Program-made: the position numbers and the translations under genes
Source of the DNA: Hemerocallis citrina
Taxonomy: Eukaryota; Streptophyta; Magnoliopsida; Asparagales; Asphodelaceae
Assembly: GCA_017893485.1 (NCBI GenBank)
Contig: CM030361.1
Location: 304,196,822-304,260,821 of the forward strand
Direction of reading: 5' to 3'
DNA length: 64,000 nt
Part shown: positions 32,077 to 43,140 of the stretch, one piece after another
Position numbering within the stretch: position 1 is the stretch's first letter
Layout: each line of letters starts with the position of its first letter
Notes under the pieces: model-generated
Told to the model about the DNA's origin: nothing
Databases searched by the model: none
What the model saw: only the letters and a program-made list of their open reading frames with translations

Positions 32077-33190
32077 AAGAACTTTATTTGAATGGAAAGA
32101 AAGCTATTGTTTTGTTCGATACTGGATCCTCTTACATTTTTGTATCACCTAAGTTTGCTTAAGTTTTGGGAGTCAAACCGAAAGTCTTTCCAGGCAAGGT
32201 CTTAGCAGTAGCTACTCCATCAGGAGAGACTTTAACCACTTATCGGTACTATGCGGACTGCGAGATCATGATTGGAGATAGAATATTCGGGATTGATCTG
32301 ATCGAGCTGAACGTCCTGGGGGTCAATGTTATCATTGGCATTGATTGGATGTCGGTGTACAATATGAACATCGAGTGCAAGACCAAGGAAGTAAAAGTGA
32401 AGGCTCCAAGTGGTCCTGAAGTCATTTTCCAAGGGAAGAAGAGATGTTCAGGTTTGGTTGCTGCTATCAGCAAGAAGAAGGTTCCTGTGGAGGTGCAGCG
32501 AATTCGAGTGGTTCGGAATTATCCGACTGTATTCTTGGAAGATTTGCCTGGGTTACCTCCGCAGCGTGATGTAGAGTTCAGCATCACTATTCAACCATGG
32601 AGTGCACCCATTTCCAATGCACCGTAAAGGATGGCGCCTGTGGAGCAGGATGAGATCAAACGGTAGAATGAGGAACTTTTAGAGAGAGGCTTTATTCAAC
32701 CAAGTGTGTCGCCTTGGGGAGCACCGGTGCTGTTGGTAAAGAATAAGGATGGTTCGATGAGGATGTGCATCAATTACCGAGAGCTGAATAAGGTCACTGT
32801 TCAGAACAAGTATCCTATTCCCCGAATTGACGACTTGTTCGATCGTCTACAAGGAGCAGCTATTTTCTCCAAAATAGATCTTCGATCGGGATACCATCAG
32901 GTTCGAGTGAAGACTGAAGATGTGCATAAGATTGCGTTCAGAACTCGACATAGGCATTAAGAATTCTTAGTTATGTCATTTGGAGTGACGAATGCACCTG
33001 CAATCTTCATAGATATGATGAACAGAGTTCTGAAGCCGTTTATTGACTCTTTTGTCGTGGTGTTTATCGACGATATTCTTGTGTACTCCAAGTCGGAGGA
33101 GGAGCACACGGAGCATCTGGTTGAAGTTTTGAAGAAGCTTCAGGAGCATGAGTTGTATGCCAAGTTGTCCAAGTGCGATTTCTGAAAATC
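32077..33190 (+). pseudogene. Tekay-like protease and reverse transcriptase (element 2)
   Basis: The protease active site FDTGSSYIFVSP lies at about 32115-32150. A stop at 32158 follows, then 32166-32627 carries the rest (IIGIDWMSVYNMNIEC) and the start of RT (EDLPGLPPQRDVEF). RT motifs: [36 protein letters not shown] with the first catalytic Asp, FIDDIL at 33063-33080 with both Asp intact. Stops interrupt at 32625, 32664, 32958 and 33183. All share one frame, so no indel occurred in this 1.1 kb. Confidence 0.9.
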
Positions 33191-33840
33191 AGAAGTGGCA
33201 TTCCTGGGTCACATCCATTCTTAGAAGGGAGTGGCAACTGATCCGTAGAAGATAGAGGTTGTGAAGGATTGGGCAAGGAATGCTATAGTGAACGAAATCA
33301 GGAGTTTCCTTGGGCTAACTGGATACTACAGAAGGTTCATTCAGGGCTATGCTCAGATAGTGGTGCCGCTCACTGGTCTGACCAAGAAGAATGTGAACTT
33401 CAAGTGGACTGAGCAGTGTGAAGCAAGCTTTCAGGAGTTGAAAGAGAAGCTGACTACTGCTCCCATTTTAGCTTTTCCGAGAGCAGGTGTTGAGTACGAT
33501 GTCTACAGGGATGCTTCACATCGTGGACTGTTGTGTCTTAATGAAAGAAGGAAAAGTGATCGCTTATGAGTCTAGGCAACTAAGACAGAATGAGAAGAAT
33601 TATCTGACTCATGATCTAGAGTTTGCTGCAATTATCTTCACCTTAAAGCAATGGAGACACTACGTGTATGGTAAGAAACTAAACATGTACATGGATCATA
33701 ATAGCTTGAAGTACATTTATCAGCAGAAGGACCTGAATCTGAAGCAACGGATATGACTGGAAGTACTTGAGGACATTCGTCCTGAGATCAATTACCATCC
33801 TGAGAAGGCTAATGTTGTTGCTGATGCACTTAGCTGAAAG
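33191..33840 (+). pseudogene. Tekay-like RNase H region (element 2)
   Basis: The connection segment (FLGLTGYYRRFIQGYAQIVV, 33261-33569) runs into RNase H, where YDVYRDASHRGL has Arg for the usual Ser before the catalytic Asp. A frameshift near 33520 moves to the frame from 33487 (YESRQLRQNEKNYLTHDLEF, YMDHNSLKYIYQQKDLN). Stops at 33754 and 33835 follow. Confidence 0.85.
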
Positions 33841-35372
33841 AGCAGTCTGGCTAGTTTGATTACAACTCAGAAGCATCTTACAGATGAGTTGGATCGGGTT
33901 GATATTGAAGTCATTCTGCAAGGCTTGGGATCATCTTTAGCTCATTTGAGGCTTCAACCAACACTGAATGAAAGGATTATCGCAAGTCAGAAGGAAGATG
34001 CAGAGATTCAGAAGATGAAGGAGCAGGTTGGTGCTGGCAGGTTGTCAAAGTTTCAGATCAGGGATGAGGTGTTGTGGTTTGGAGAAAGGCTATGTGTTCT
34101 GGATCAAGCAGAATTACGGGAGAGTATTCTTCAGGCGGCACATGCTACTCTTTTGTCTGTACATCCTAGGAGTACCAAGATGAATAAGGACGTTAAGCAA
34201 CATTTCTGGTTGTCAGGTTTGAAGCGGGATGTGGCTGAATTTGTGGCGAAGTGTGAGATTTGTCAGTAGGTCAAAGCCGAGAATCAGAAACCCGGAGGCC
34301 TATTGCAACTGTTACATATTTCAGAATGGAAATGGGATAATATCAGTATGGGTTTCATCACGGATTTGCCCAAGAGTTCAAAAGTCAATGATGCGATTTG
34401 GGTCATAGTCGATGGACTAACCAAGTCTGCTCACTTCTTGGCGATGAAACTCACTTCGTCTATGGACAAGTTGGTCGAACTGTACGTTAGAGAAATCGTC
34501 AAGCTTCATGGTGTTTCGTTAACCATTGCTTCTGATCGAGATGCGTGGTTTACTTTGCATTTCTGAAGAACTATTCAGACATCTTTGGGTACCAAGACGG
34601 ATTTCAGCACTGCTTTTTATCTTCAGACCGATCGGCAGACCGAGAGAGTCAACCATATTCTTGAGGATATGCTTTGGTGCTGTGTTCTGGATTTCGGAGG
34701 CAGTTGGGAAAGACATCTAGCTCTGGTGGAGTTTGCCTACAACAACAATTTTCATACTAGTATTGGGATGGCACCGTACGAAGCTCTGTATGGCAGAAAA
34801 TGCAGAACATCTGTTTGTTGGTTTGAAGTGGGGAAGCGGTAGATGTTTGGGCCTGAGATCGTACAGCAGACCTCTGAAAAGATCGATCTGAGCAGGAAGA
34901 GATTGGTGGATGCTCAGAGTAGTCAGAAGAGCTATGCAGACAACCGGAGGAGGGACCTTGAGTTTGTCTTTCTGAAAGTATCACCTAGTAAGGTGTGATT
35001 CGTTTTGGCAGAGGTGGAAAGTTAGCCCCAAGGTTCATAGGCCTGTAAAAGATATTGAAGCGGATTGGGAAAACTGCTTATCGGTTAGAATTGCCAGAAG
35101 AGTTGTCTCAGGTGCACAATGTCTTCCATGTGTCTATGCTAAGTGGGTACATTCCAGATCCGAGTCACCATTTGCCCGAAGTGCCGGAGGGTTTGCAGTT
35201 GGATCTGAGTTACATTGAGCTTCCGGTTAAGATTTTCGATCGTCGGGAGAAAGTCTTGAGGAACAATACTATACCGATGGTCAAAGTAGTTTGGAGAAAC
35301 CAGTTCGTTGAACAGGCTACCTGGGAATCTGAGGAGAGGATGTTGAAGGAACATCCCGAGTTGTTTGTCTGA
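33841..35372 (+). pseudogene. Tekay-like integrase with chromodomain (element 2)
   Basis: The HHCC zinc-binding domain is readable at about 34140-34269 (HATLLSVHPRSTKM and CEICQ). In the catalytic core WDNISMGFITDLP has Gly where the first catalytic Asp of integrase (MDF) is expected; the second (ASDRDAWF) and Glu (TDRQTERVN) are present. GRKCRTSVCWFEVG marks the end of the core. After a frameshift between 34842 and 35055 the C-terminus reads YRLELPEELSQVHNVFHVSM and a chromodomain-like end (IFDRREKVLRNNTIPMVKV, WRNQFVEQATWESE) that targets insertion to marked chromatin in this group. Stops at 34267, 34564, 34840. Confidence 0.9.
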
Positions 35373-35454
35373 GTTGTATCTTCTTTTTCTTTCTTTTCTA
35401 GTTGTGTTTTGTTTTCTCACCCTTTAAGTGTAGTTCCAGGGACGGAACTATTCT

Positions 35455-35467
35455 AAGGAGGGAGTGC
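35455..35467 (+). other. Polypurine tract of Tekay element 2
   Basis: AAGGAGGGAGTGC directly before the 3' LTR start TGTAACATCC. Confidence 0.75.
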
Positions 35468-38400
35468 TGTAACATCCTGGATTTTCAAATATTAATTAAA
35501 TAAGTGTTGGTTTACTTTCACGTGTTGTGCATGTGCAAATTTATGCACTTATTTTTCCAAAAATATTCTCATGAACATTTGATCATATTTCTTCTCTTTT
35601 AATCTAGAAAGCCTAATTAAAATCCTAGGCCTATTTGTCAATTTCTAGCCCACTTTAATTAATTAAATTAATTAATTTATTAGAGCCCTTGATTTATTGG
35701 CCCATTAGTGAGCCCATTAACTAAAAACCCCCTTTTTAATTAACTTAACTCGTAGTGTAGACAAGTTTAATGGACAATTAATTAATTTACATGAATAAAC
35801 TAACAACTAGGGGTACTAGTGTTGCATGTGCATTGCACTAGCACGTGCATGTTGCACCGTATAGGTAGGCCGGATTACACAAGGGAGAGGGAGAGATGGG
35901 TGTAGTGGTGAGTTGGTTATCTCATCATGGGTAGTTACTACAACTCCCTATTTCATCATAGCCCTTTATCCCTAACCATTTGGACTAATCCTAGCCCTCC
36001 ATTTACTCTCAAAATTTGTATAAATACCCCCTCCCCCCTACCCTATTCATGCTTACACCTAAAAGATTGAGTTGTGTACTTTTGTGTGTGTGTCCATCCC
36101 CATTTGAGGCCGGCAATTCATCAAGAACAAGGGAGACTCGAGTTCATCAAGTCTAGGAGAAGGTGGATTCTTGGTGGCACGATCTAGGAGGAAAATGCTT
36201 CATTTGTTCATTATAAGAGTCTTTAGGAGTTCTCGTTGATTTTCTCTCCAAATAAGGTGGGTAATTTTCTGAAACTTCTAATTAGTTACCATGCTAGGTT
36301 TGTGTTTGTAATCATGTTAGAATGAATAAGAGAATATTGCTTTATGATTAGTTACCATGATTAAGGAGAAAGTGAACCCATGTGGAATTGCATGAAATCA
36401 TTAGAAAAATTGATTAAATGATGTGAATAGAAATGTTGTGTGATAACTTGATAGTGCATTAGTATGTTAAATAAGAAAGTATGAATCTCTATGTTGAAAT
36501 GTTCATGTTTGTGGGAAAAATGCAATGTGAAGAAATTTGTTTATGGATAAATGTGAATTATGGGAAACCTTCATGCTATGAAAGTAGAACTGATTAATAT
36601 ATTATACATGTTTATTGTTATTGAGATTAGTACTAAAAATCCCAAATTTGCATGTTTGTTTTGTTGGAAAGAGAGAAACGAATATTTGTGAATTAGGACT
36701 AATTTATTTAAAAGAATAGATTTTTTTTATTAATAAAGAGAAAAAGTAATTTTGTGGAAACTTCGATTTTGAATAAAATGAAAATTTTGATTTTGTTGTC
36801 AATGTCACAAAATATATATGATCTACTTTAAATTGCAACCTGGTACAATCGACAGTCGACCGAACTAGAGTCGACAATTGACTGTTAGGTAATAAATTTC
36901 AGATTCTAGTCGCGGAACAGTCGACCGAATGTATTTTAACAGGAGACTTCCCTGACTAAGGTTTTTCGAGTTTTAAATCCTCGCAGAACAGTCGAGCGAC
37001 TGTATTTTAACAGTCGACTGACCTAACTATGGTTTTTCGAATGTTTAAATCCTCGCAGAACAGTCGAACGACTGTATTTTAGCAGTCGACTGCCCTGATC
37101 ATTAGTTTTTGAGTTTCAAATCGTTACAGAATAGTCGACCGATTATGTTTTAACAGTCGACTGCCCTGACTATTGATTTTCAAGTTTTATATGTCTTTAG
37201 ATAAAGAAAAATAAATGGAAAAGAGAACAGTCGATCGACTGTATTTTAACAGTCGACTGCCCTGATCATTGGTTTTTAAGTTTCAAATCATTACAGAATA
37301 GTCGACTGATTATGTTTTAACAGTAGACTTCCCTAACTATTGGTTTTCAAGTTTTATATGTCTTTAGATAAAGAAAAATAAATGGAAAAGAGATTTGATA
37401 AGAGTTTTGAAAAGAGATTTGATAATGGAAAAATTGAATGTGTGAATTTTAGATTTAGTATTGATGAAATGAGAATAAGGGAATTATAAGAAAAAAAATG
37501 AATTATGAATGTGACAAATGAATTTATTCTATGCATCAAATTGTACATGAAAATGAAATCAAGTATCATGATGAATTATGAAAGATCTTATGAATATGAA
37601 TACTCAAATGCTATGAACATGAGATGGAATTGAAAGCTAGAGGGTAGCTAAGCCTTATACCGACATTGAAAGAATATTTTTTAAGATGAGATATTGAAAA
37701 GAAAAGACCAAGTTTGGGTCGTATTGTGGAATTAATGGTTAAGACCGGTATAGAGGAAGTGCTAACTCTAGGGAATTGATTTTATTCATGATTCAAATAA
37801 AATTAAGGACTAGATACATAGTGGAGATGTGACGAAAGTAGGAGAAAAACATGAGTATGAGGGCCATCGGATTGGCAGTGTGAGAGTGATTCACAGACTG
37901 CCTGCTTGATGCATCATGTCATGGCGTAAGCACTACTTCGGAATTATCGTCCCGGTGGCGACGCTTGTGGAGTGTTTGGTGACTATAGGTGGTGCCATCA
38001 TTCCATGACGAAGGCTAAATTATCAACAAACTGCCTGCATAATGCGTCATGTCAGTGCGTGGGATTCCCCTCCAGACTGTCTAGACATGGGCTCGTAACT
38101 CATAGAATATCTAGGATACTTATCGTAGTTACCGTAGTAGTTTAAGTCATGGTGAGGGATTGAACCCTATAAGATGAAGAATGATTAAGGACTTGCCCTA
38201 TGACCTATGTAGTATGGGATGCATATAATTTGAATAAGTGCGCATTAGTGTCATGTAATATAAACAACTGCATTAAGGACTAAGTGCATAGCACAACACG
38301 ACATTTATAGGATAGTCCCCGTAGTTTTGTTTGTGACAAGTGTGTGCTTTCTAAGTAAGAGAAAATTGATGTATTATATCCTTGCGTACGTTGAATGAAC

Positions 38401-38654
38401 TGACGAGCTCATAGTTTCTATGAAGGATACAGTGATTGACAAGATTAAAGTATGCATGCTGCTTAAAGAATATTTCAAGTGTTGTACATTTTATTCATGT
38501 AATTATTGTAAATTGCTTCCGCTGTTTAAGTATAATTTGAGATGTAACTCTGATGTAATAAAAGTTTTGAATTCCTTGTAAAATTGTACGAAGAGAAGTG
38601 TAAAGATCCTGTGGAACTTCGAATTCAGTCTTATTTGGAATTCGGGGTGTTACA
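35468..38654 (+). repeat. 3' LTR of Tekay element 2
   Basis: 3187 bp, TGTAACATCC to GGGGTGTTACA. A TATA box (TATAAATA) lies at 36019-36026. It contains the GTCGAC repeat block and a second, degenerate repeat near 37870-38060 (GACTGCCTGCTTGATGCATC type). Small ORFs in it are chance. Confidence 0.9.
36840..37345. repeat. GTCGAC-core tandem repeats in Tekay LTR 2
   Basis: About seven copies of a block AACAGTCGACCGACTGTATT and TTAACAGTCGACTGCCCTGA, at first spaced about 72 bp, then in a longer unit that also holds TATGTCTTTAGATAAAG. Each block is partly self-complementary (CAGTCGAC...GTCGACTG). Confidence 0.85.
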
Positions 38655-39054
38655 ACAAGTATCCTACACCCGAACTAAATTCTTTTTGGTTAAAAAATCT
38701 CTTTCTAGCTGCTCTGGAACAATTAGGAGATTCTCTAGATGAAATACGGGGTTTTCCTTCTGGTGGCAACATGCTATTGGATGGGGGTCCCGCTTATGAG
38801 GTCAAATCAATAGTTCTAAAAAGAAATATTTGAATATCAATCTCATTGATCTCATAAGTATCATACCAAATCCCATCAATCGAATCACTTTTTCGAGAAA
38901 TACGAAACATCTAAGTCGTACAAGTAAAGAGATCTATTCATTTATAAGAAAAAGAAAAAAAAACATGAACGGTGATTGGATTGATGATAAAATAGAATCC
39001 TGGGTCGCAAGCAATGATTCAATTGATGATGAAGAAAGAGAATTCTGGTTCCGT
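38655..39054 (+). pseudogene. ycf2: ycf2 fragment (plastid-derived)
   Basis: The translation starts [20 protein letters not shown] and continues [20 protein letters not shown]; after a frameshift and stop near 38832 it continues (38830-39053) [34 protein letters not shown] and [15 protein letters not shown]. This is an internal part of Ycf2, the very large plastid protein linked to the TIC/FtsH-like import motor. Only about 130 of more than 2000 codons are present. No function expected in the nucleus. Confidence 0.85.
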
Positions 39055-39426
39055 CAGGTTAGCTATATGTTGTGTCGTGTCAACTATTTCTACGGAAGGT
39101 GGTAAGCTGATATCTTGAGCGATTACGTATCTAAGGCCCCTAACGCAAATGCATGCGTCTCAAATTCCATACATATTACTTCTCAATACAATTTCTTTCA
39201 AATTTATTAAAATTTCATGTACTGATTCTTCAATACCTCCTATTGTAGAATATTTGTGCGACACCTTCTCAAAATTTGCACATGTGATACATGTTCCTTC
39301 TATTTCTCCAAGTAAAGCCCTTCGCACGTTAATACATATGGTATCGGCTTGACCTTTCATAAGCGGGCACAGAATGAAACAACCTAACAATATTTGTAGT
39401 TTTTTCGATATTTGCGGGTTCCTCAA
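39050..39426 (-). pseudogene. rpoA: rpoA fragment (plastid-derived)
   Basis: On the minus strand: [71 protein letters not shown], then a stop, DACICVRG and [20 protein letters not shown]. This is the N-terminal third of the plastid RNA polymerase alpha subunit. GAATTC at the ycf2 junction fits both genes, suggesting a microhomology join. Confidence 0.85.
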
Positions 39427-39636
39427 TTTCCTTTTTCCCTCATAAGGGGAATAAGTTATTTCGCTGGTATACTATATGTACTTGTTTTATAGAACTTCTT
39501 ATAATATCCTATGTGTTCTGTTATCATTTTCAATTGGATGATCCATTAGTTCAATTGGAAAAGTATTTGAAATGGATAAATATTTTGCTTTGAATGATTT
39601 ATTGTATAATTTTTTTTATTCCACCAAATTAACGAA
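39427..39636. other. AT-rich part of the NUPT, not assigned
   Basis: Composition is plastid-like, but I cannot match it to a plastid gene by eye; it may be intergenic. Confidence 0.4.
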
Positions 39637-39760
39637 TTAACGACGAGATTTATTACCGTTTCTCGCATGTATCGCGAGAGTCAGAGTAGGCGTGAGTTCT
39701 CCCAATTTGTGACCTACCATACAATCCATTATATAAATAGGTAAATTTTCTTTTCCATTT
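39637..39760 (-). pseudogene. rps19: rps19 C-terminal fragment (plastid-derived)
   Basis: On the minus strand the last 40 or so codons read [40 protein letters not shown], then TAA at 39637-39639. This is the conserved end of plastid ribosomal protein S19. The reading frame ends in unrelated AT-rich DNA at about 39760. Confidence 0.85.
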
Positions 39761-39917
39761 AGTTATTAACATAACATATTTATTGATATAACGAGTATTT
39801 CATTGAAAGGGTAAGTTATTACCGAAAAAAAAAAAGAAATTGCAATCTATAATGGATAAGATCAATTCAGAAGAAATTTTTTTTAGCAGACGTAATTTCT
39901 TTGGTCTAATTTTGTAC

Positions 39918-40376
39918 TCTGATATGAGTAAAAATCCAGCATCATCTGAGCCGCCTAATCCCCTCAAGATTCACAAACCCCAGTGAGTAGAACCACCTAT
40001 TCTGTGGGCCGCCTGTTGGTTTACTACACCAATCTAGCCCATCAGAGAGGGTCTACCCAGTCCAATAAGGCTTTCTTTCTGCCTATGAATACTAGACCTC
40101 CTCCACAATGATCAGGTAATGAAATTTTAACCTCCAAAACCTTAATATTATTTTCCAGTCACTGACGTGATCTTTGGAGGGCCCACCACTGGGAAAACTC
40201 CTGGTGTTTCTGGGCTTTGTGTAGGGATTCGGCGGCCAGCAACAAGGGCGACCACCAGCAGAGATTCTTTTATCCAACCTCACCTCAGATCCAGATTTGT
40301 GGTTGAGATATGTCCTTCCCCATCACAAATTGAACTCACTATTTGTTGCCCCCACACCCAAAAAACAACAGTATCA
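39918..40376 (+). repeat. 5' LTR of Tat element 2
   Basis: It starts TGATATGAGTAAAAATCC, close to the start of the Tat 1 LTR (TGATATGGCTAAAAATGG), and ends GTATCA, followed by GATTGG as in element 1. The interior is not clearly alignable with element 1. The left flank is TACTC. Confidence 0.7.
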
Positions 40377-40379
40377 GAT

Positions 40380-40398
40380 TGGAATCGTCTATGGGAAC
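40380..40398 (+). other. Degenerate primer binding site of Tat element 2
   Basis: TGGAATCGTCTATGGGAAC compared with TGGCGCCGTCTGTGGGAAC in element 1: a few changes, same spacing from the LTR. Confidence 0.7.
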
Positions 40399-42215
40399 GT
40401 GCAAATACAGCCTCTTCTTAAAATCCTACCCTCATAAACTCCTCTTTCAATGGCCCCCAAGGCTAAGAAAACCGTCACTGCAAGTCACCATGTCGACCCT
40501 CTGCCTCCGCCCCACCAGTCACGTAGCCGAGCAATCACTTAGGGGTCACGGCCTCAGAAGTCTCAGCACCAACGAGTCGAGCATTCGTGTGCTCCCGCTC
40601 CGAGTGCTTACTGCGTGGTCGCTCAAATCCCTATGGTCCCAAAATCTACCGACATCCATAATGTCATAAACAACTGCCTCAACCACTCCAGGAACGAGGC
40701 GCCTCTGACCACGGTCCGAACCGAAGATGCCACTACTCCCAATAAACGATAAGGATCATAGTCATTCTCAGAGGGGTCACCGACCCCCAATGGTCAAAAG
40801 TAAGGACGCAACGTGACTAGGGCTGAATTTGAAGAATTATGGGACAAAGTCCTTCAGGCTCTCCGAGGCGGAGCCCGGAGCGAACGTACTCAAAATCCTC
40901 ATAATGAAGATGATCACCATACCAGAGGAGACGAGAATCAGAAGTCCCACGGGTGCACCCGGTCTGAGAGACGGAGAAATAAAATCCTCAAGCTTCTGCA
41001 AGAGATGGAAGAACGCTTTTCTCGGATCGGAGAAGGAGATTGGCTGCCAAACCAGGATTAGCCGGTCCAACTCCCCTTCCCCTTTCACATCTTGGAGGCC
41101 CGAATCCCAAGGACCTTCAAGCCCCCTACCTTCAAAACATACAATGGAGAGTCAGATCCGGCTGGTCACAAGGAAGTTTTTAAAACCCTCATGATGATTC
41201 ACAGTACATCAGATGCACTTCTTAGTCATGCCTTCCCGGCCACATTACGAGGTCCAACTCGAGAATGGTACTCCCGGCTCGCTCCCAATTCCGTTTTCTC
41301 CTTCTACCAACTTGAGGAAGCTTTCCTTGCCCACTTCGTTACTAGTCGTAAGGATGATAGGACGAGCTCATCACTGCTAGACTTGAAACAAAAGGATGGG
41401 AAGTCCCTTTGGGACTTTGTTCGGAGGTTCACCGCCGAAGCGCGGTCAATCCCCTCCCTCGACGTCAGGTCACGACTGTTGCTTTTGTACATAATGTCAG
41501 ACATGACTTGTGGAAGGCGTCCCTCGCCAAAAAGTCCGAGATAGACTTCCTCGACCTCCTTTTCGGGAGGGAGAAGTATATCCGAGCCGAAGAGGTGTTG
41601 CACCCGGATGGCCGAAGGGATTTCCCCGCAATATGGAAAAGGAAGGCGGAAAGTTCCGAGGTACCAAAGAAAACCCAGAAGAATGCCTCCATCCAGAGAC
41701 GCCCACCTCCTGTACCTAGATTCAACAAATTCATCCCGCTCAACACAAGCGTATCCTCCATCCTAATGGAGATTGAGGGCGACGGCCAGGGCTGGTCCTG
41801 AGATTTATAGGGCTTTGAGTGGAAAGAAAAAAATAAGCCTTCTTTAAATATTCTAATACTAATTTTACTTTATTTAGATTTTGATATCATATATATATAT
41901 ATATATATATAATACGAATTCAGTTGAAAAATATGAGTATGGAACATTCTATATCTTAAATTTTTTTATATGGATTCATTTGAAAAATACCTTTCAAATT
42001 TTATATCAATGGAGGCTCAAGTACCTGAGACGACTTAATCAATAGCTTGAATTATTCGTCTCATCAATTAAGAAGAAATATTATAAATGTGGTTAACAAT
42101 TTTCATATTCTTGCAACGCATGAAATACACGATTAAAAAAAGCTTCACGTATTAAGGCAATCTCAATAATTAACGAAAGCAACAACATAGAAATCATTAA
42201 AAAACTTTCTCTAAA

Positions 42216-42216
42216 A

Positions 42217-42268
<52 letters not shown>

Positions 42269-42625
42269 AGCCCTTCGGTTGAGAACTAATTTGGTGAGAA
42301 CTCTGTGAGAACTCACGGAGTAGACCCCCCCATAAAAAGTTCGAACCGGCTATCTCGCTCTACACACCTTAGATAGCATAACATAAAGAAATCATGTAAT
42401 TTGAAGTTCATTTGCCCATGATTTACATCATCGCAAAATTGTATGGCTGAAAATTCTACACCATTTGACGAATGAGCAAATGAATTTCAAATTACTTGAT
42501 TTCTTTATGTTATGCTATCTAAGGTGTGTAGAATAAGATGGTCGGTTCGGATTTTTCATGAGGGGGCTACTCTGTGAGTTCTCACAGAGTTCTCACCAAA
42601 ATTAGTTCTCAATTTAAGGGCTCCT

Positions 42626-42690
<65 letters not shown>
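42216..42690. repeat. TA-dinucleotide and AAT-trinucleotide microsatellites flanking a MITE
   Basis: A TA run of about 48 bp ends at 42265 where the MITE begins, and an AAT run of about 60 bp (42630-42690) follows its right end. A shorter AT run is at 41888-41912. Confidence 0.9.
42266..42624. mobile_element. Hairpin MITE (359 bp) in a TA microsatellite
   Basis: GGGAGCCCTTCGGTTGAGAA at the left pairs with GGAGCCCTTAAATTGAGAAC from the right, and complementarity continues nearly to the centre (ACACACCTTAGATAGCATAA, CATAAAGAAATCA on both arms), so the whole element can fold. Insertion in a TA run recalls Micron-type MITEs; the superfamily is not assigned. Confidence 0.85.
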
Positions 42691-42691
<1 letters not shown>

Positions 42692-43140
42692 TAGATATAT
42701 ATTAAAAATGAAAAAAAGGTCAATAGCAAGGTTGCTAAGGCCCATAAGATTTAAAGTTTATCCCATAAACCACTCGGACAAATTTACTTTTGTGTTATAT
42801 TTGAAATATAATCTCTATTAATTATATCTGATGGGGGCCACCTCATTAGTGGGCCCTGTGTGACTGCACAGGTCGCACAGGCCCAGGGCTGGCCATGGCG
42901 ACGGCGTCCTCTGACATCTTCCTCGATCCAGCAATGATCATATGAAAAGAGACCAGAGGTTCTTCTACTGTTTCCACAGGGACCATGACTATGAGACTGA
43001 AAATTGTCGGTCTCTTAAGGATAAGATTGAAGCCTTCATCTGGAGGGGATACCTGAAATAATTTTCTAGAGATGAGCCGAGAATCTCCCTTCCTCCCCGG
43101 GGTGCCAACAAGCGACCTAAAGCAGAGGCCGAGTCTCAAG

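Larger units (their letters stand above)
29880..38654 (+). mobile_element. Tekay-like gypsy element 2 (5' LTR truncated)
   Basis: It has the last 402 bp of the 5' LTR, primer site, leader ORF, gag, pol with protease/RT/RNase H/integrase/chromodomain, polypurine tract and a complete 3.2-kb 3' LTR. The remaining LTR overlap differs at about 8% by eye. Long LTRs plus a chromodomain fit the Tekay/Del chromoviruses. It is dead: about 20 stops and at least two frameshifts. The right flank is plastid-derived DNA starting ACAAG. Confidence 0.9.
38655..39917. other. Nuclear plastid DNA (NUPT), rearranged
   Basis: Plastid genes that are not neighbours in the chloroplast genome are joined here: ycf2 (+), rpoA (-), unassigned AT-rich DNA and the end of rps19 (-). 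All are fragments with substitutions, so this is an old transfer joined from several plastid pieces. It is bordered on the left by the 3' LTR of Tekay element 2 and on the right by the 5' LTR of Tat element 2. Confidence 0.85.
41787..42897. mobile_element. Non-autonomous hAT element with perfect 8-bp duplication
   Basis: GCGACGGC occurs on both sides (41779-41786 and 42898-42905), the 8-bp duplication of hAT insertion. Left end CAGGGCTGGTCCTGAG; right end, read inward, CATGGCCAGCCCTGGG, agreeing at 11 of 16 positions. There is no transposase. It contains AT and AAT microsatellites and a hairpin MITE. It interrupts the gag of Tat element 2. Confidence 0.85.
40450..43140 (+). pseudogene. Tat gag (element 2), split by a hAT insertion
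   Basis: Gag starts MAPKAKKTVTASHHVDPLPP at 40450 and is soon stopped. The capsid-like core is at 41092-41544: FKPPTFKTYNGESDPAGH, REWYSRLAPNSVFSFYQLEE, LWDFVRRFTAEA; it shifts frame near 41470 and continues KSEIDFLDLLFGREKYIRAE to MEIEGDG, where the hAT element enters (41787-42897). Beyond it, the zinc-binding segment (FYCFHRDHDYETENC) is at about 42960. Several stops and shifts. Confidence 0.8.

Noticed and set aside
38830..39105. An intact 91-codon protein gene
   Set aside because: It is part of plastid ycf2 running into antisense rpoA; only a fragment survives.
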